DNA of 64,000 nucleotides from Nonomuraea rhodomycinica (GTDB taxonomy: Bacteria; Actinomycetota; Actinomycetes; Streptosporangiales; Streptosporangiaceae): assembly GCF_013363995.1 (NCBI RefSeq), contig NZ_JABWGO010000011.1:186001-250000 (forward strand). The letters run 5' to 3'. The notes under the pieces are model-generated. The model saw only the letters and a list, made by a program, of their open reading frames with translations. It was not told where the DNA came from and did no database searches. The translations under genes and the position numbers were made by a program. The number at the start of each line of letters is the position of its first letter. The stretch's first letter is position 1. Positions 37,604 through 47,546 of this stretch are shown here, one piece after another.

Positions 37604-39124
37604 TCAGTCCTCCTCGTGGATCACGGTCGGGGCGAGCTCCCTGCGCACGGCCAGCCTGCGCACGAGCGGCGTGAGCAGCGCCCCCAGGGCGAGCAGCAGC
37701 AGCACCACGGCGACCGGGCTCTTGACCAGCACGGTCACGTCGCCGGCGCCGATGGCCAGGGCCCGGCGGAGCTGGATCTCCGCCATCGGGCCGAGGATCA
37801 TGCCGATGACGGCCGGGGCCACCGGCAGCCCGAAGCGGCGCATCGCGAACCCGAGCAGGCCGAGCACGTAGAGCACGACCAGGTCCACCACGGTCCCGTT
37901 CAGCGCGTAGACGCCCAGGGCGGCGAACACCACGATCCCGGCGTACAGGTAGGGCCGGGGGATGCGCAGCACCCGCGCCCACAGCGGGGCGAGCGGCAGG
38001 TTCAGCACCAGCAGCATCGTGTTGCCGATGAACAGCGACGCGATCATGCCCCACACCAGCGCCGGGTTGTGGTCGAACAGCTGCGGTCCGGGCTGCAGGC
38101 CGTACTGCTGGAAGGCGGCCAGCAGGATCGCGGCCGTCGCGGACGTGGGCAGGCCCAGCGTCAGCAGCGGCACGAGCGTGCCCGCGGCGGAGGCGTTGTT
38201 GGCCGCCTCCGGCCCCGCCACGCCCTCGATGGCGCCCTTGCCGTACTCCTCGCGGGCCGTGCCGCGGGCCAGGCGCTTCTCGGCCGCGTACGACAGGAAG
38301 GTGGGGATCTCGGCGCCGCCGCCCGGCAGCGCGCCGAACGGGAAGCCGAGCGCGGTGCCGCGCAGCCACGGCTTCCACGAGCGGGCCCAGTCGGAGCGGC
38401 CCATCCAGGCCCGGCCCACGGGCACCACCTCGGGCGTGGAGTGGCGCAGCCGGGAGGCCACGTACAGCGCCTCGCCGAGCGCGAACAGCCCGACCGCGAC
38501 GATCACCACGTCGATGCCGTCGAGGAGCTGCGGGACGCCCATGGTCAGGCGCGCCTGCCCGGTCTGCTGGTCGATGCCGATGAGCCCGATGACCAGGCCG
38601 AGCCCGAGCGAGGCCAGGCCGCGCACGAGCGAGCGCGACAGCACGGCCGAGACCGCGGTGAAGGCGAGGATCGCCAGCGCGAAGTAGTCCTCCGGCCCGA
38701 ACGCGATCGCGAAGGCCACCACCGCCGGGGCGGCGACCACGAGCAGCGCGGTCGCGATCGTGCCGGCCACGAACGAGCCGATGGCGGCCGTGGCCAGGGC
38801 CTGGGCGGCCCGCCCGCGCCGGGCCATCTTGTTGCCCTCCAGCGCGGTGATCATCGACGACGACTCGCCGGGCGTGTTGAGCAGGATCGACGTGGTCGAG
38901 CCGCCGTACATGCCGCCGTAGTAGATGCCGGCGAACATGATGAACGCGCTCGCGGGCGGCACCGTGAACGTGATCGGCAGCAGCAGCGCCACGGTCATGG
39001 CCGGCCCGATGCCGGGCAGGACGCCGACGAGCGTGCCGAGCGTGACGCCGACCAGCGCGTACAGCAGGTTGACGGGGGTCAGCGCGGCGCCGAACCCGTC
39101 GATCAGGAGCTGGAGCGAGTCCAC
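37604..39124 (-). CDS. tctA: Tripartite tricarboxylate transporter, large membrane subunit TctA
   Basis: The 506-residue protein is the TctA permease with about 11-12 helices. The family signatures are [18 protein letters not shown] near residue 35, [20 protein letters not shown] near 70, and a second copy-like loop [20 protein letters not shown] near 260. It works with TctB and the binding protein TctC to take up citrate or similar tri- and dicarboxylates. GTG 39124 directly abuts the tctB stop. It is the last gene of tctCBA. Confidence 0.94.
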   Translation of the reverse strand: MDSLQLLIDGFGAALTPVNLLYALVGVTLGTLVGVLPGIGPAMTVALLLPITFTVPPASAFIMFAGIYYGGMYGGSTTSILLNTPGESSSMITALEGNKMARRGRAAQALATAAIGSFVAGTIATALLVVAAPAVVAFAIAFGPEDYFALAILAFTAVSAVLSRSLVRGLASLGLGLVIGLIGIDQQTGQARLTMGVPQLLDGIDVVIVAVGLFALGEALYVASRLRHSTPEVVPVGRAWMGRSDWARSWKPWLRGTALGFPFGALPGGGAEIPTFLSYAAEKRLARGTAREEYGKGAIEGVAGPEAANNASAAGTLVPLLTLGLPTSATAAILLAAFQQYGLQPGPQLFDHNPALVWGMIASLFIGNTMLLVLNLPLAPLWARVLRIPRPYLYAGIVVFAALGVYALNGTVVDLVVLYVLGLLGFAMRRFGLPVAPAVIGMILGPMAEIQLRRALAIGAGDVTVLVKSPVAVVLLLLALGALLTPLVRRLAVRRELAPTVIHEED

Positions 39125-39670
39125 CTACAGCACCCCCCTCAACCAGCCGGCCGGCAGCGTCACGCCCAGCCCCTTGACGAACAGCAGGTACGTCACGAGC
39201 CCCAGGACCACCCCGACGACCGCCGCGCGCACCTTGTGCCCGGCGCCGAGGACCACGGACAGCCCGAAGAACAGCAGGGCCGAGCCGATGATCCAGCCGA
39301 CGACGTTGAGCACGGTGACGAACGCCAGGAAGATCCCGCTCACCAGGGCGACGCTGCGCCAGTCGGCGGGGGCGTCGGCGTCGACGTCCTCGCTCTCCTC
39401 CGGGTCGCCCTGGCCGCCGCGCAGCACGTCGATGACGTAGAAAACGCCTACGACGATCATCGCGCCGCCGACCAGGGTGGGGAAGAAGCGCGGGCCGATG
39501 CCGAGCTGGGAGGCCGCCGCCGACACGTCGAGCGTGCCGACGATGACCAGCACGCCCAGCGCCAGCACCACGAGGGCGAGCACCAGCTCGGGCCGCCACC
39601 GGCGGCGCGGCTCCTCCCCGGCCGAGGGCTCCCCCGAGGGGACGCGCACGGGTGTGTCCGGTGTGGACAT
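39125..39670 (-). CDS. tctB: Tripartite tricarboxylate transporter, small membrane subunit TctB
   Basis: The 181-residue protein has an Arg/Pro-rich cytoplasmic tail and four hydrophobic helices, as expected for TctB. The conserved [20 protein letters not shown] segment follows the first helix. A short acidic loop ([11 protein letters not shown]) separates the two helix pairs. Its ATG overlaps the tctC stop (TGATG), showing translational coupling. Identity rests on topology, the PRFFP motif and the operon. Confidence 0.92.
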   Translation of the reverse strand: MSTPDTPVRVPSGEPSAGEEPRRRWRPELVLALVVLALGVLVIVGTLDVSAAASQLGIGPRFFPTLVGGAMIVVGVFYVIDVLRGGQGDPEESEDVDADAPADWRSVALVSGIFLAFVTVLNVVGWIIGSALLFFGLSVVLGAGHKVRAAVVGVVLGLVTYLLFVKGLGVTLPAGWLRGVL

Positions 39671-40650
39671 CAGGACACGAGCCCCATCTCGGCGATGATG
39701 CCCTTGACCCGGGCCTGCTCGGAGGTGAGGTAGTCGGCGAACTGCTGGCCGGTCTGGAAGGAGTCGATCCAGCCGTTCTTGGCGACGGCGTCCTTCCACG
39801 GCTGCGAGTCGTGCATCTTGGTGACCAGGTCGGTCAGGGCCTTCTTGTCGCCCTCGCTGACGCCGCCGGGCGCCACGAAGCCGCGCCAGTTGGCCAGCTC
39901 GACGTCCAGGCCGCCCTCCTTGAGGGTGGGCGCGTCGAGGCCGGAGATCCGCTGCGCCGAGGTGATGCCCAGGGCGCGCAGCTTGCCGGACTTGACGTGC
40001 TCGGCGAACTCGCCGACACCCGAGATGCCGATCGTGACCTTGCCGCCGAGCAGCGCGTTGAGCGCCTCACCGCCGCCGGAGTGGGCGATGTAGTTGACCT
40101 TCTTGGGGTCGACGCCCGCGGCCTTGGCCATGAGGCCGGCCACGATGTGGTCGGTGCCGCCCGCCGAGCCGCCGGCGACGGACACCTTGGCCGGGTCCGC
40201 CTTCCAGGCCGCGACCAGGTCGGAGAGCTGCTTGAGCGGGGAGTCGGCCGGGACCACGACGATCTCGTACTCCTCGGTCAGCTTGGCGATGGGCGTGGTC
40301 TCGGCGAGGGTGACCTTGGACTTGTTCTGCTCGACCGCGCCGAGCATGACCAGGCCCATGGTCATCAGCAGGTTGCCGTTGCCCTTCTCGCCGGCGAGCT
40401 GGGACAGGCCGATGGTGCCGCCCGCGCCCGGGACGTTGTAGACCTCGACCCTGCGCTTGGGGTCGGCGGCCTTGAGCGCCTGCTCGGCCACGCGCGAGGT
40501 CTGGTCCCAGCCGCCGCCGGGCGAGGCCGGCGCCATGATCCGCAGCGTGCCGGCGGCGCCCGAAGTGCCGCCGCCACCGGCGTTCTCGCCGCAGCCGGTC
40601 AGCGCGGCGATGGAGATCGCCGCGAGGGCGGCGAGTATACGCATCCGCAT
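39670..40650 (-). CDS. tctC: Tripartite tricarboxylate transporter, substrate-binding lipoprotein TctC
   Basis: The 326-residue lipoprotein has a lipobox LTGC (Cys20) and the TctC/Bug fold. Conserved segments are [28 protein letters not shown] and the [21 protein letters not shown] ligand loop. It captures the carboxylate outside the cell and hands it to TctAB. GGAG lies 5 nt before ATG 40650. It leads the tctCBA operon and is divergent from a CitA-type sensor kinase, a usual arrangement for carboxylate-induced uptake. Confidence 0.93.
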   Translation of the reverse strand: MRMRILAALAAISIAALTGCGENAGGGGTSGAAGTLRIMAPASPGGGWDQTSRVAEQALKAADPKRRVEVYNVPGAGGTIGLSQLAGEKGNGNLLMTMGLVMLGAVEQNKSKVTLAETTPIAKLTEEYEIVVVPADSPLKQLSDLVAAWKADPAKVSVAGGSAGGTDHIVAGLMAKAAGVDPKKVNYIAHSGGGEALNALLGGKVTIGISGVGEFAEHVKSGKLRALGITSAQRISGLDAPTLKEGGLDVELANWRGFVAPGGVSEGDKKALTDLVTKMHDSQPWKDAVAKNGWIDSFQTGQQFADYLTSEQARVKGIIAEMGLVS

Positions 40651-40734
40651 GAGAACTCCAAGGGGGGGATTTCACGGTATGAAACCTGGATGGTGAAGTC
40701 CGTCACGCGAGGAGTCGAGCTTTATCTGGTAGTA

Positions 40735-40752
40735 GTCTTTTAGGTCTTTTTG
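40735..40752. promoter_or_regulatory. 9-bp direct repeats between tctC and the sensor kinase gene
   Basis: GTCTTTTAG and GTCTTTTTG lie head to tail and are followed by a further GTC. They are AT-rich against the background and sit between the divergent genes. They are good candidates for response-regulator binding. Confidence 0.5.
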
Positions 40753-40785
40753 GTCGCTACCCCGCTGTGACCTGCGGATGTTTCC

Positions 40786-42387
40786 ATGAGTGGGGTGAGA
40801 CGAGTACGCGACGCGTCCCTCGGGACGCAGCTCTTCGTGCTCCAGATGGTGATCGTGCTGCTCGCCGTCGGGGGCACCGCCGGCGTGTGGGCGGAGCACA
40901 CGCGCGACCAGCTCGACGCGCTGCACGAACAGCGGGCCCTGGCCATCGCCCAGTCCGTCGCCGCGCTCCCGCAGGTGCGCGACGCGTTCGACCTGAAGAA
41001 CCCCGAGACGGTGCTCCAGCCGCTCGCGGTGAGCGTCCAGCACTCCACCGGCGCCGACTACGTGGTGATCGCCAACCGCGAGCAGACCCGCTACGCCCAT
41101 CCGAACACCGCGCTGATCGGCCGCAAGCTGTCCACCGACGGCACCACGGTGCTGAACACCGGCCGCAGCTGGGTCGGCACCGAGACCGGCACCATCGGCA
41201 CCACCGTGCGCGGCAAGGCGCCCGTCTTCGACGAGTACGGCGAGGTCATCGGCCTGGTGTCGGTCGGCGTGCTGCAGACCACGGTCACCGGCCAGCTCGC
41301 GGACGCGCTGCCGCCGCTGCTGTGGACCGCGCTGGCCGTCCTGGTGTCGGGGCTCGCCGCCGCCGCGCTGATCACCGCGCGGGTGCGCAGGCAGACGTTC
41401 GGGCTGGAGCCGAGCGAGATCGCCGCGCTGCTGGAGCAGCGCGAGGGCGTCCTGCACGGCGTGAAGGAGGGCGTGCTCGCCCTCGACCTCGCGGGCCGGG
41501 TGACGCTGGTCAACGACGCCGCCCGCGAGCTGCTCGACCTCGTGGGTGACGACCTCGTGGGCGAGGAACTGACCCGGCTGCCGGTCTCCGGCCGCATGCG
41601 CGACGTGCTCGGCGGCGCCGACCCGGGCGAGGACCGGATCGTGCTGCACGGCGACCGCGTGCTGGTGCTCAACCGCACGCCCGTGTCCGTACGGGGCCAG
41701 CACCGCGGCTGGGTGGTGACCCTGCGCGACCGCACCGAGCTGGTACGCCTGGCCCGCGAGCTGGACGACACCAGCAGCGCGACCGAGGCGCTGCGGGCCC
41801 AGGCGCACGAGTTCGCCAACCGCATGCACACGGTCGTCGGGCTGCTGGAGCTGGGGGAGCACGAGGCCGCGATCGGCTTCATCACCCGCGGCACCGGCAC
41901 CGCGTACGCCGCCGACCTGCGCGAACGGGTCCAGGAGCCGACGCTCGCGGCGCTGCTGCTGGCCAAGTCCGCCGAGGCGGCCGAGCGCGGCGCCCGGCTG
42001 GTCCTGGCCGACGACTCGGCCGTGCCCGAGGGCTCGCTCGGCGACCCGCGCGACGCGGTCCTCGTGGTCGGCAACCTGGTGGCCAACGCGATCGACGCGC
42101 TGGACGGCGCGCCCGGCACGATCGAGGTGTCCGTGCGGGCCGGCGACGACGGGCTGCGGGTGCGGGTGGGCGACTCCGGCCCGGGCATCGCGCCGGATCT
42201 GGTGGAGGAGGTGTTCCGGGAGGGCTTCACCACCAAGGCCGCCCATTCCGGGCCGCGCGGGCTCGGCCTGGCGCTGACCCGGCAGGCGTGCCTGCGCCGG
42301 GGCGGCTGGGTCAGGGTGCGCAACGAGCGGGGCGCGGTCTTCACGGCCCTGCTGCCGCCCCCGGCCGAGGCGGTGGCGGCCCGATGA
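40786..42387 (+). CDS. CitA/DcuS-type sensor histidine kinase
   Basis: The 533-residue kinase has two membrane helices (about 15-35 and 180-200) around an extracellular PDC/Cache sensor with RYAHPNTALIGRKLS and EYGEVIGLVSVGV, as in citrate and C4-dicarboxylate sensors. A PAS domain (about 220-320) and the DcuS-type phosphoacceptor region AQAHEFANRMHTVVGLLEL follow. The HATPase has NLVANAIDAL and DSGPGIAPDL. It overlaps the response regulator gene by 4 bp (ATGA). With the adjacent tctCBA it likely senses a tricarboxylate. Confidence 0.92.
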   Translation: MSGVRRVRDASLGTQLFVLQMVIVLLAVGGTAGVWAEHTRDQLDALHEQRALAIAQSVAALPQVRDAFDLKNPETVLQPLAVSVQHSTGADYVVIANREQTRYAHPNTALIGRKLSTDGTTVLNTGRSWVGTETGTIGTTVRGKAPVFDEYGEVIGLVSVGVLQTTVTGQLADALPPLLWTALAVLVSGLAAAALITARVRRQTFGLEPSEIAALLEQREGVLHGVKEGVLALDLAGRVTLVNDAARELLDLVGDDLVGEELTRLPVSGRMRDVLGGADPGEDRIVLHGDRVLVLNRTPVSVRGQHRGWVVTLRDRTELVRLARELDDTSSATEALRAQAHEFANRMHTVVGLLELGEHEAAIGFITRGTGTAYAADLRERVQEPTLAALLLAKSAEAAERGARLVLADDSAVPEGSLGDPRDAVLVVGNLVANAIDALDGAPGTIEVSVRAGDDGLRVRVGDSGPGIAPDLVEEVFREGFTTKAAHSGPRGLGLALTRQACLRRGGWVRVRNERGAVFTALLPPPAEAVAAR

Positions 42388-43178
42388 CGCGGGACCCGGA
42401 GGCCGCCGCGGCGCCGGCCGCCCGCGCCGGCGACCTCGGTGAAGGCGCCCGGTCCGGGCCCGCCCGTGCCGGTGACCTCCCTGAAGGCGCCCGGCCGGGG
42501 CCCGCCGGTGACGAGCGGGGCGAGATCCGCGTGCTCGTCGTGGACGACGACTTCATGGTGGCGCGCATCCACAGCGGGTACGTCGCCCGCGTCCCCGGCT
42601 TCCGGGTGGTCGCGACGGCGCACACCGGGGCCGACGCGCTCGCCGAGGCGGCCCGGCACCGGCCGGACCTCGTCCTGCTCGACATCTACCTGCCCGACAT
42701 GTCGGGGCTCGACGTGCTCAAGGACCTGCGCGACACCGACGCGCTGGTGATCAGCGCGGCCCGCGACGTGCCCACGGTCCGGGAGTCCATGCGGCGCGGC
42801 GCCGTCAACTACCTGATCAAGCCGTTCACCGCCGACGCCCTGGCCGAACGGCTCCGGCAGTACGCGGAGACCAGAAGGCAGCTCACCTCCATCGGCCCCG
42901 AGGCCCGGCAGGACGAGGTGGACCGGCTCTTCGGCACGCCCTCCTCGGCCGCGTCCCTGCCCAAGGGCCTGTCGCCGGCCACCTGCGCGCTGGTCGCCGA
43001 GACGCTGCGCGAGGCGGGCGGCGACCTGTCGGCGGCGGAGACGGCCGAGCTGGCCGGCCTGTCGCGGGTCAGCGCCCGCCGCTACCTGGAGTACCTGTGC
43101 GCGGAGGGCCGGGCCGAGCTGAGGCCCAGGTACGGCACGGCGGGCCGTCCCGAACATCGCTACCAGTGGAGAGGTTGA
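42384..43178 (+). CDS. CitB/DcuR-type response regulator
   Basis: The 264-residue protein has a receiver domain (about 48-165) with Asp54/Asp55, phosphoacceptor Asp100 (LVLLDIYLPDMSG) and Lys in YLIKPF. A C-terminal HTH follows (TAELAGLSRVSARRYLEYL), the DcuR/CitT arrangement. An unusual N-terminal tail of ~45 residues holds a 14-residue tandem repeat (ARAGDLGEGARSGP and ARAGDLPEGARPGP). It is coupled to the kinase by the ATGA overlap and probably activates tctCBA. Confidence 0.92.
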   Translation: MTRDPEAAAAPAARAGDLGEGARSGPARAGDLPEGARPGPAGDERGEIRVLVVDDDFMVARIHSGYVARVPGFRVVATAHTGADALAEAARHRPDLVLLDIYLPDMSGLDVLKDLRDTDALVISAARDVPTVRESMRRGAVNYLIKPFTADALAERLRQYAETRRQLTSIGPEARQDEVDRLFGTPSSAASLPKGLSPATCALVAETLREAGGDLSAAETAELAGLSRVSARRYLEYLCAEGRAELRPRYGTAGRPEHRYQWRG

Positions 43179-43271
43179 CACCCATCCGTAGCCGTATTCC
43201 GTGACATATCCAGATGCTCGTGCCTTACTGTTGCCTGAAGATGTGGCAGCGTAGCGGGAGGAGATTGAGGC

Positions 43272-45341
43272 GTGCGTAACGCCGGGCCGATCGACTCGCC
43301 GACAGACCCCTTCTCCTCGGTCCCCCTGCCCAGCTCGGGGACCACGAGCAGGAGGCCGCGGATCGAGGGCCTGCCTCCCGGCGTGTCACCCGACATCTTC
43401 GGCCCCTCGGCGCCGCCGCGCCCCGCTCCGCCCCCCGGCCAGGGCGCCCCCAGGAACGGCCCCAGGAACGGCCCCAGGAACGGCGGCACCCCCGACGGCG
43501 CGGACCGCGGCTCCGGCCCCGGCGACGGCAAGAGCGCGCTGCCTCCGATGGCGGCCCCCGTGCAGCCATGGCCGGTGAGCCGGCCCCGGGCCGAGACCTC
43601 CCGCGCCGCCGCCTTCGGCCTGCCCGAGCAGCCTGGCCCTGAGCCCGTCTTCCTCGACCCCGAGCCCTCCCGCCGCGGCCGCCTGCTGCCCGCCGTGCTG
43701 GTGGTCGTCGTGGTGCTGGCCGTGCTCGCGTACCTGGTGCCGGCCGTGCTGATGTCGGGCTCGGTCTTACGCGGCACCCGCGTCGGCGGCGTGGACATCG
43801 GCGGCCTGACCGTCACCCAGGCGGCCGACAAGCTCCGCGACGAGCTGGCCGTCAAGCTCAACAAGCCCGTCACCGTGGACATCGGCGGCCAGAAGGAGAT
43901 CATCCAGGCCGAGGACGCCGGGCTGGAGCTGGACGTGGTCGGCACGATCGGCCAGGCCCGCAGCGGCTTCCCCGGCCCCATGGACGTGTGGCGCGGGCTG
44001 ACCGGCACCACCGACCTGGAGCCGAAGGTCACCATCGACCTCTCCCAGCTCACCCGGACCGTCGAGGGGCTCGCCGAGAGCCACGACAAGGTCCCGCGCG
44101 AGGGCCGGGTGGCCTTCGAGGGGCTGCGCCCGGTCGTGACCGAGCCGCGCGACGGCGTGCTGCTCGACCGCGACGACGCGGTCCGCGCCATCGACGCGGC
44201 CTTCCGCGGCGGCCGCGACTCGGTCGTCCTCACCCTGCGGCCCGCCAAACCCGAAAGCACCCCCGAGACCGTCGCCAAGGCCAAGGCCCTGGCCGAGCGG
44301 GCCGTCGCGGCCCCCATCACGCTGGCGCTCGGCGGCAGGCAGGCCCAGATCCCGCCCGCCACGATCGCCGCCAGCCTCACCTTCACCGCCGGCGAGGACG
44401 GCGAGCTCGTGCCGCGCTTCGACGCCGAGAAGGCCCTGGCCACGGTGGAGAGCGGGCTCATCGACGAGGCGCAGGCGCCCCGCGACGCCACCTACGACAT
44501 CGTCGACGGCAAGCCCGTCCTCGTCCCCGCCCGCACGGGCCGGGGCGTGGACCCCGAGCGGCTCGCCGACGACGTGGCCAAGGTGGTCGCCGGGCAGGGC
44601 AGCCGGGTCGTCCCGGTGAAGCTGGCCACGGTCAGACCCGAGGTGGCGACCGCCGAGGTGAGCGGCCTCGGCATCAAGGAGAACGTGGGCGAGTTCACCA
44701 CCACGTTCGAGTGCTGCCAGCCCCGGGCCACCAACATCCAGCGGATGGCCGCCGACCTCGACGGCGTCGTGGTGCGGCCGGGCCAGACGTTCTCGCTGAA
44801 CGACGCCACGGGCGAGCGCACCCGCGAGGGCGGCTACGTGGAGGCCGGGCAGATCGTCGGCGGCCGGCTCGTCACCATCGTCGGCGGCGGCGTCTCCCAG
44901 TTCGCCACCACCCTCTACAACGCGGCGTACTTCGCCGGGTTCGAGGAGGTCGAGCGCACGCCGATGGACTACTACGCCGTCCGCTACCCGGCCGGCCGCG
45001 ACGCGGCGCTCCTCTACCCGGACCGTGACCTGAAGTGGCGCAACGACTCCGACTACGGGGTGCTCATCAAGACCGCCGCCACCGGCACGTCGGTGACGGT
45101 CACGCTGTGGAGCACCCGGCGCTACGACAAGGTCCAGGCGGTCGAGTCGGAGAAGCGGGACTTCACCGCGTTCCGCACCCAGACCAGCAGCGACCCGGGG
45201 TGCGTGCCCACCGCCGGGGTGCAGGGCTTCACGATCGACGTCACCCGGGTGTTCGTCAACGACGGCAAAGAGGTCAAGCGCGACCGCAAGCAGACCACCA
45301 AGTACCGCCCCCAGGCCCAGGTGGTCTGCGCGGCCGAATAG
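43272..45341 (+). CDS. VanW/peptidoglycan-binding-4 membrane protein
   Basis: The 689-residue protein has a Pro-rich cytoplasmic part (1-137) with three RNGP repeats coded by perfect 12-bp units at 43449-43484. One membrane helix (138-162) follows, then two YkuD-associated PG_binding_4 repeats outside the cell. A C-terminal VanW domain (about 475-625) shows EFTTTFECCQPRATNI, RPGQTFSLNDATGERT and GGGVSQFATTLYNAAYFAG. VanW proteins are linked to wall remodelling and glycopeptide resistance operons, but their reaction is unknown. Codon 166 (43767-43769) is TTA. GTG 43272 follows GGAGGAG. Confidence 0.88.
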   Translation: MRNAGPIDSPTDPFSSVPLPSSGTTSRRPRIEGLPPGVSPDIFGPSAPPRPAPPPGQGAPRNGPRNGPRNGGTPDGADRGSGPGDGKSALPPMAAPVQPWPVSRPRAETSRAAAFGLPEQPGPEPVFLDPEPSRRGRLLPAVLVVVVVLAVLAYLVPAVLMSGSVLRGTRVGGVDIGGLTVTQAADKLRDELAVKLNKPVTVDIGGQKEIIQAEDAGLELDVVGTIGQARSGFPGPMDVWRGLTGTTDLEPKVTIDLSQLTRTVEGLAESHDKVPREGRVAFEGLRPVVTEPRDGVLLDRDDAVRAIDAAFRGGRDSVVLTLRPAKPESTPETVAKAKALAERAVAAPITLALGGRQAQIPPATIAASLTFTAGEDGELVPRFDAEKALATVESGLIDEAQAPRDATYDIVDGKPVLVPARTGRGVDPERLADDVAKVVAGQGSRVVPVKLATVRPEVATAEVSGLGIKENVGEFTTTFECCQPRATNIQRMAADLDGVVVRPGQTFSLNDATGERTREGGYVEAGQIVGGRLVTIVGGGVSQFATTLYNAAYFAGFEEVERTPMDYYAVRYPAGRDAALLYPDRDLKWRNDSDYGVLIKTAATGTSVTVTLWSTRRYDKVQAVESEKRDFTAFRTQTSSDPGCVPTAGVQGFTIDVTRVFVNDGKEVKRDRKQTTKYRPQAQVVCAAE

Positions 45342-45345
45342 GGCG

Positions 45346-46485
45346 CTAGGGGGTGCGCAGCGGCACCGACAGGATGCGGTCGTCGCCCTCGCGGGGCGAG
45401 CCGCGCCCGTCCTTGTTGCTGGTCGACACCCACAGCGTCCCGTCCGGCGCCGCCGCCACGCCGCGCAGCCGGCCGTAGACGTCGGTGAAGCGGGCCAGCG
45501 GACGTCCCGCCCGTCCGCTCGCGTCCAGCGGGATCTGCCACAGCCGCCGGCCGCGCAGCGCCCCCATCCACAGCGACCCGCCCGCGTAGGCCAGGCCCGA
45601 CGGCGACGCCTCGGAGGTGCGCCAGGTGACCACGGGGTTGGTGAAGCGCGGGTCGTCGCCGCGGCCCTCGACCTCCGGCCAGCCGTAGTTGGCGCCCGGC
45701 CTGATGAGGTTGAGCTCGTCGTAGGCGTTCTGGCCGAACTCCGAGGCGTACAGGCGGCCGGCCGGGTCCCAGGCCAGGCCCTGAACGTTGCGGTGGCCGA
45801 GGCTGTACACGAGCGTGCCGAACGGGTTGCCGGGCGCGGGGGCGCCGTCCGTGGTCATGCGCAGGATCTTGCCGCCCAGGGAGTCGCGCCGCTGGGCGAG
45901 CTGGTCGTGACCGGTCTCGCCCGTGCTGGCGTACAGGTAGCCGTCGGGGCCGAACGCGAGCCGGCCGCCGTCGTGGATGCCGCCCTTGGGGATGCCGCGC
46001 ACGATCACCTTGGGGGCGCCCAGCCGGCCGCCGGCGAACGGGTAGCGCACGATCCGGTTGTCCTCGGCGGCCGTGAAGTAGAGGAACACCTCCTCGCCCT
46101 TCACCGCCACGCCCATCAGCCCGCCCTCGCCGTCGGGCCGCACACCGTCCACGGTCGCCACCTCGGTGACGCGCCCCCGGGGGGTGACCCGCAGCAGCCG
46201 CGCCGTGTCGCGCTCGGTCACCAGGGCGTCGCCGCCCGGCAGGAACGCCATCGCCCAGGGCACCGCCAGGTCACGGGCGACGGTGCGCGGCTCGCCCGGC
46301 CGCGCGACGTCGCGCGGAGGGGCGCCCTTGCCCGGGTCGTCCGCCGCGGTCGAGGGCGGGTCCGCGGGGGGCGGAGCCGTCGCGACCTCGCCGCTCGCCG
46401 TCCCGCCCGTGGCCGAGCACGCCCCCACGGCCACCGCCAGCCCCGCCACCAGAAGGATCTTCCTGAGCTTCCTCATATGGTTCAT
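45346..46485 (-). CDS. Glucose/sorbosone dehydrogenase-like lipoprotein
   Basis: The 379-residue lipoprotein has a lipobox VGAC (Cys23) and a six-bladed beta-propeller of the PQQ-dependent soluble aldose dehydrogenase family. Typical segments are LAVPWAMAFLPGGDALVTERD near residue 73, GIHDGGRLAFGPDGYLYASTGETG, LGHRNVQGLAWDP and EFGQNAYDELNLIRPGANYGWP. The substrate is probably a sugar; PQQ supply is not shown in the window. ATG 46485 or 46476 could be the start. It is divergent from the hydroxyacid dehydrogenase and ends 4 bp from the convergent VanW gene. Confidence 0.88.
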   Translation of the reverse strand: MNHMRKLRKILLVAGLAVAVGACSATGGTASGEVATAPPPADPPSTAADDPGKGAPPRDVARPGEPRTVARDLAVPWAMAFLPGGDALVTERDTARLLRVTPRGRVTEVATVDGVRPDGEGGLMGVAVKGEEVFLYFTAAEDNRIVRYPFAGGRLGAPKVIVRGIPKGGIHDGGRLAFGPDGYLYASTGETGHDQLAQRRDSLGGKILRMTTDGAPAPGNPFGTLVYSLGHRNVQGLAWDPAGRLYASEFGQNAYDELNLIRPGANYGWPEVEGRGDDPRFTNPVVTWRTSEASPSGLAYAGGSLWMGALRGRRLWQIPLDASGRAGRPLARFTDVYGRLRGVAAAPDGTLWVSTSNKDGRGSPREGDDRILSVPLRTP

Positions 46486-46501
46486 ACTTCCCGCCAGGTC
46501 G

Positions 46502-46517
46502 TAAGGTTCTCGGCATG
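46502..46517 (+). promoter_or_regulatory. Leaderless -10 element of the hydroxyacid dehydrogenase gene
   Basis: TAAGGT at 46502-46507 lies 7 nt before ATG 46515, with no Shine-Dalgarno sequence. Confidence 0.5.
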
Positions 46518-47435
46518 AGGATCTGGGTTCCTTCCGACGCGGCGGCCGATGTCCTGTCCGACCTCCCCGGCGTGGAGTGCGCGGTGTACGACGGCTCCGG
46601 ACCCCTGCCCGAGGGGATCGAGGAGGTCGAGGTCTGGATCCCGCCGCTCGTCACGGTGCCCGACGTGCCCGGCATCCTGTCCCGGATGACCTCCTTGCGC
46701 CTGCTGCAGACGGTGACGGCGGGCGTGGAGCCGTACCGGCCGTACGTGCCGGAGGGCGCGGTGCTGTGCAACGCCCGCGGCGTCCACGACGCGGGCACGG
46801 CCGAGTGGGCGGTCGGCGCCATGATCGCGGTGCTGCGGGAGTTCCCCGGGTTCGTGGACGCGCAGCGGCGCGGCGAGTGGACCTACCACCACACCGACGT
46901 GCTGGCCGACGCCACCGTGCTGATCGTCGGCTACGGGTCGATCGGCGCGGCGCTGGAGCGGCGCCTCGACGGCTTCGAGGTCGAGGTCGTCCGCGTGGCG
47001 CGCACGGCCCGCGACGGCGAGCACGGCCGGGTCCACGGCATGGACGAGCTGCCCGCGCTGCTGCCCGGGGCCGACGTCGTCGTGCTGCTCGTGCCCGCGA
47101 CCGCCGACACGGCCGGCATGGTCGACGCGGGGTTCCTGGCGCGGATGAAGGACGGCGCGGTGCTGGTCAACGCCGCCCGCGGCGGGATCGTCGACACCGA
47201 CGCGCTGGTCGCCGAGCTGAAGACCGGGCGGCTGCGCGCCGCCCTCGACGTGACCGCCCCGGAGCCGCTGCCCGCCGGTCACCCGCTGTGGAGCGCCCCC
47301 GGCGTGCTGATCACGCCGCACGTCGCCGGCAGCACCCCCGCCTCCGGCCGCCGGCTGCTGCGGCTGCTGCGCTCGCAGCTCCTTCGCCACCTCGCGGGAG
47401 AGCCGCTCAACAACGTCATCACGGACGCGTACTGA
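46515..47435 (+). CDS. D-isomer-specific 2-hydroxyacid dehydrogenase
   Basis: The 306-residue NAD(P)-dependent enzyme belongs to the D-2-hydroxyacid dehydrogenase family. The nucleotide motif is VLIVGYGSIGAALERRL. Catalytic Arg is in NAARGGIVDTDAL, Glu in TAPEPLPAGHPLW and His in LITPHVAGSTP. Such enzymes reduce 2-keto acids such as glyoxylate, hydroxypyruvate or phenylpyruvate; which one is unclear. Transcription looks leaderless. It is a single-gene unit divergent from the lipoprotein gene. Confidence 0.92.
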   Translation: MRIWVPSDAAADVLSDLPGVECAVYDGSGPLPEGIEEVEVWIPPLVTVPDVPGILSRMTSLRLLQTVTAGVEPYRPYVPEGAVLCNARGVHDAGTAEWAVGAMIAVLREFPGFVDAQRRGEWTYHHTDVLADATVLIVGYGSIGAALERRLDGFEVEVVRVARTARDGEHGRVHGMDELPALLPGADVVVLLVPATADTAGMVDAGFLARMKDGAVLVNAARGGIVDTDALVAELKTGRLRAALDVTAPEPLPAGHPLWSAPGVLITPHVAGSTPASGRRLLRLLRSQLLRHLAGEPLNNVITDAY

Positions 47436-47546
47436 CCCCCTGACCGGGCATAGGCCGACAGGCAGCGGCGACGCGTACTGAGAGGATTCCGGAAAGTGGC
47501 TGCACCGTGACCTTCGGTGCGTACGGTTGCTTCTACCAACGATTCC

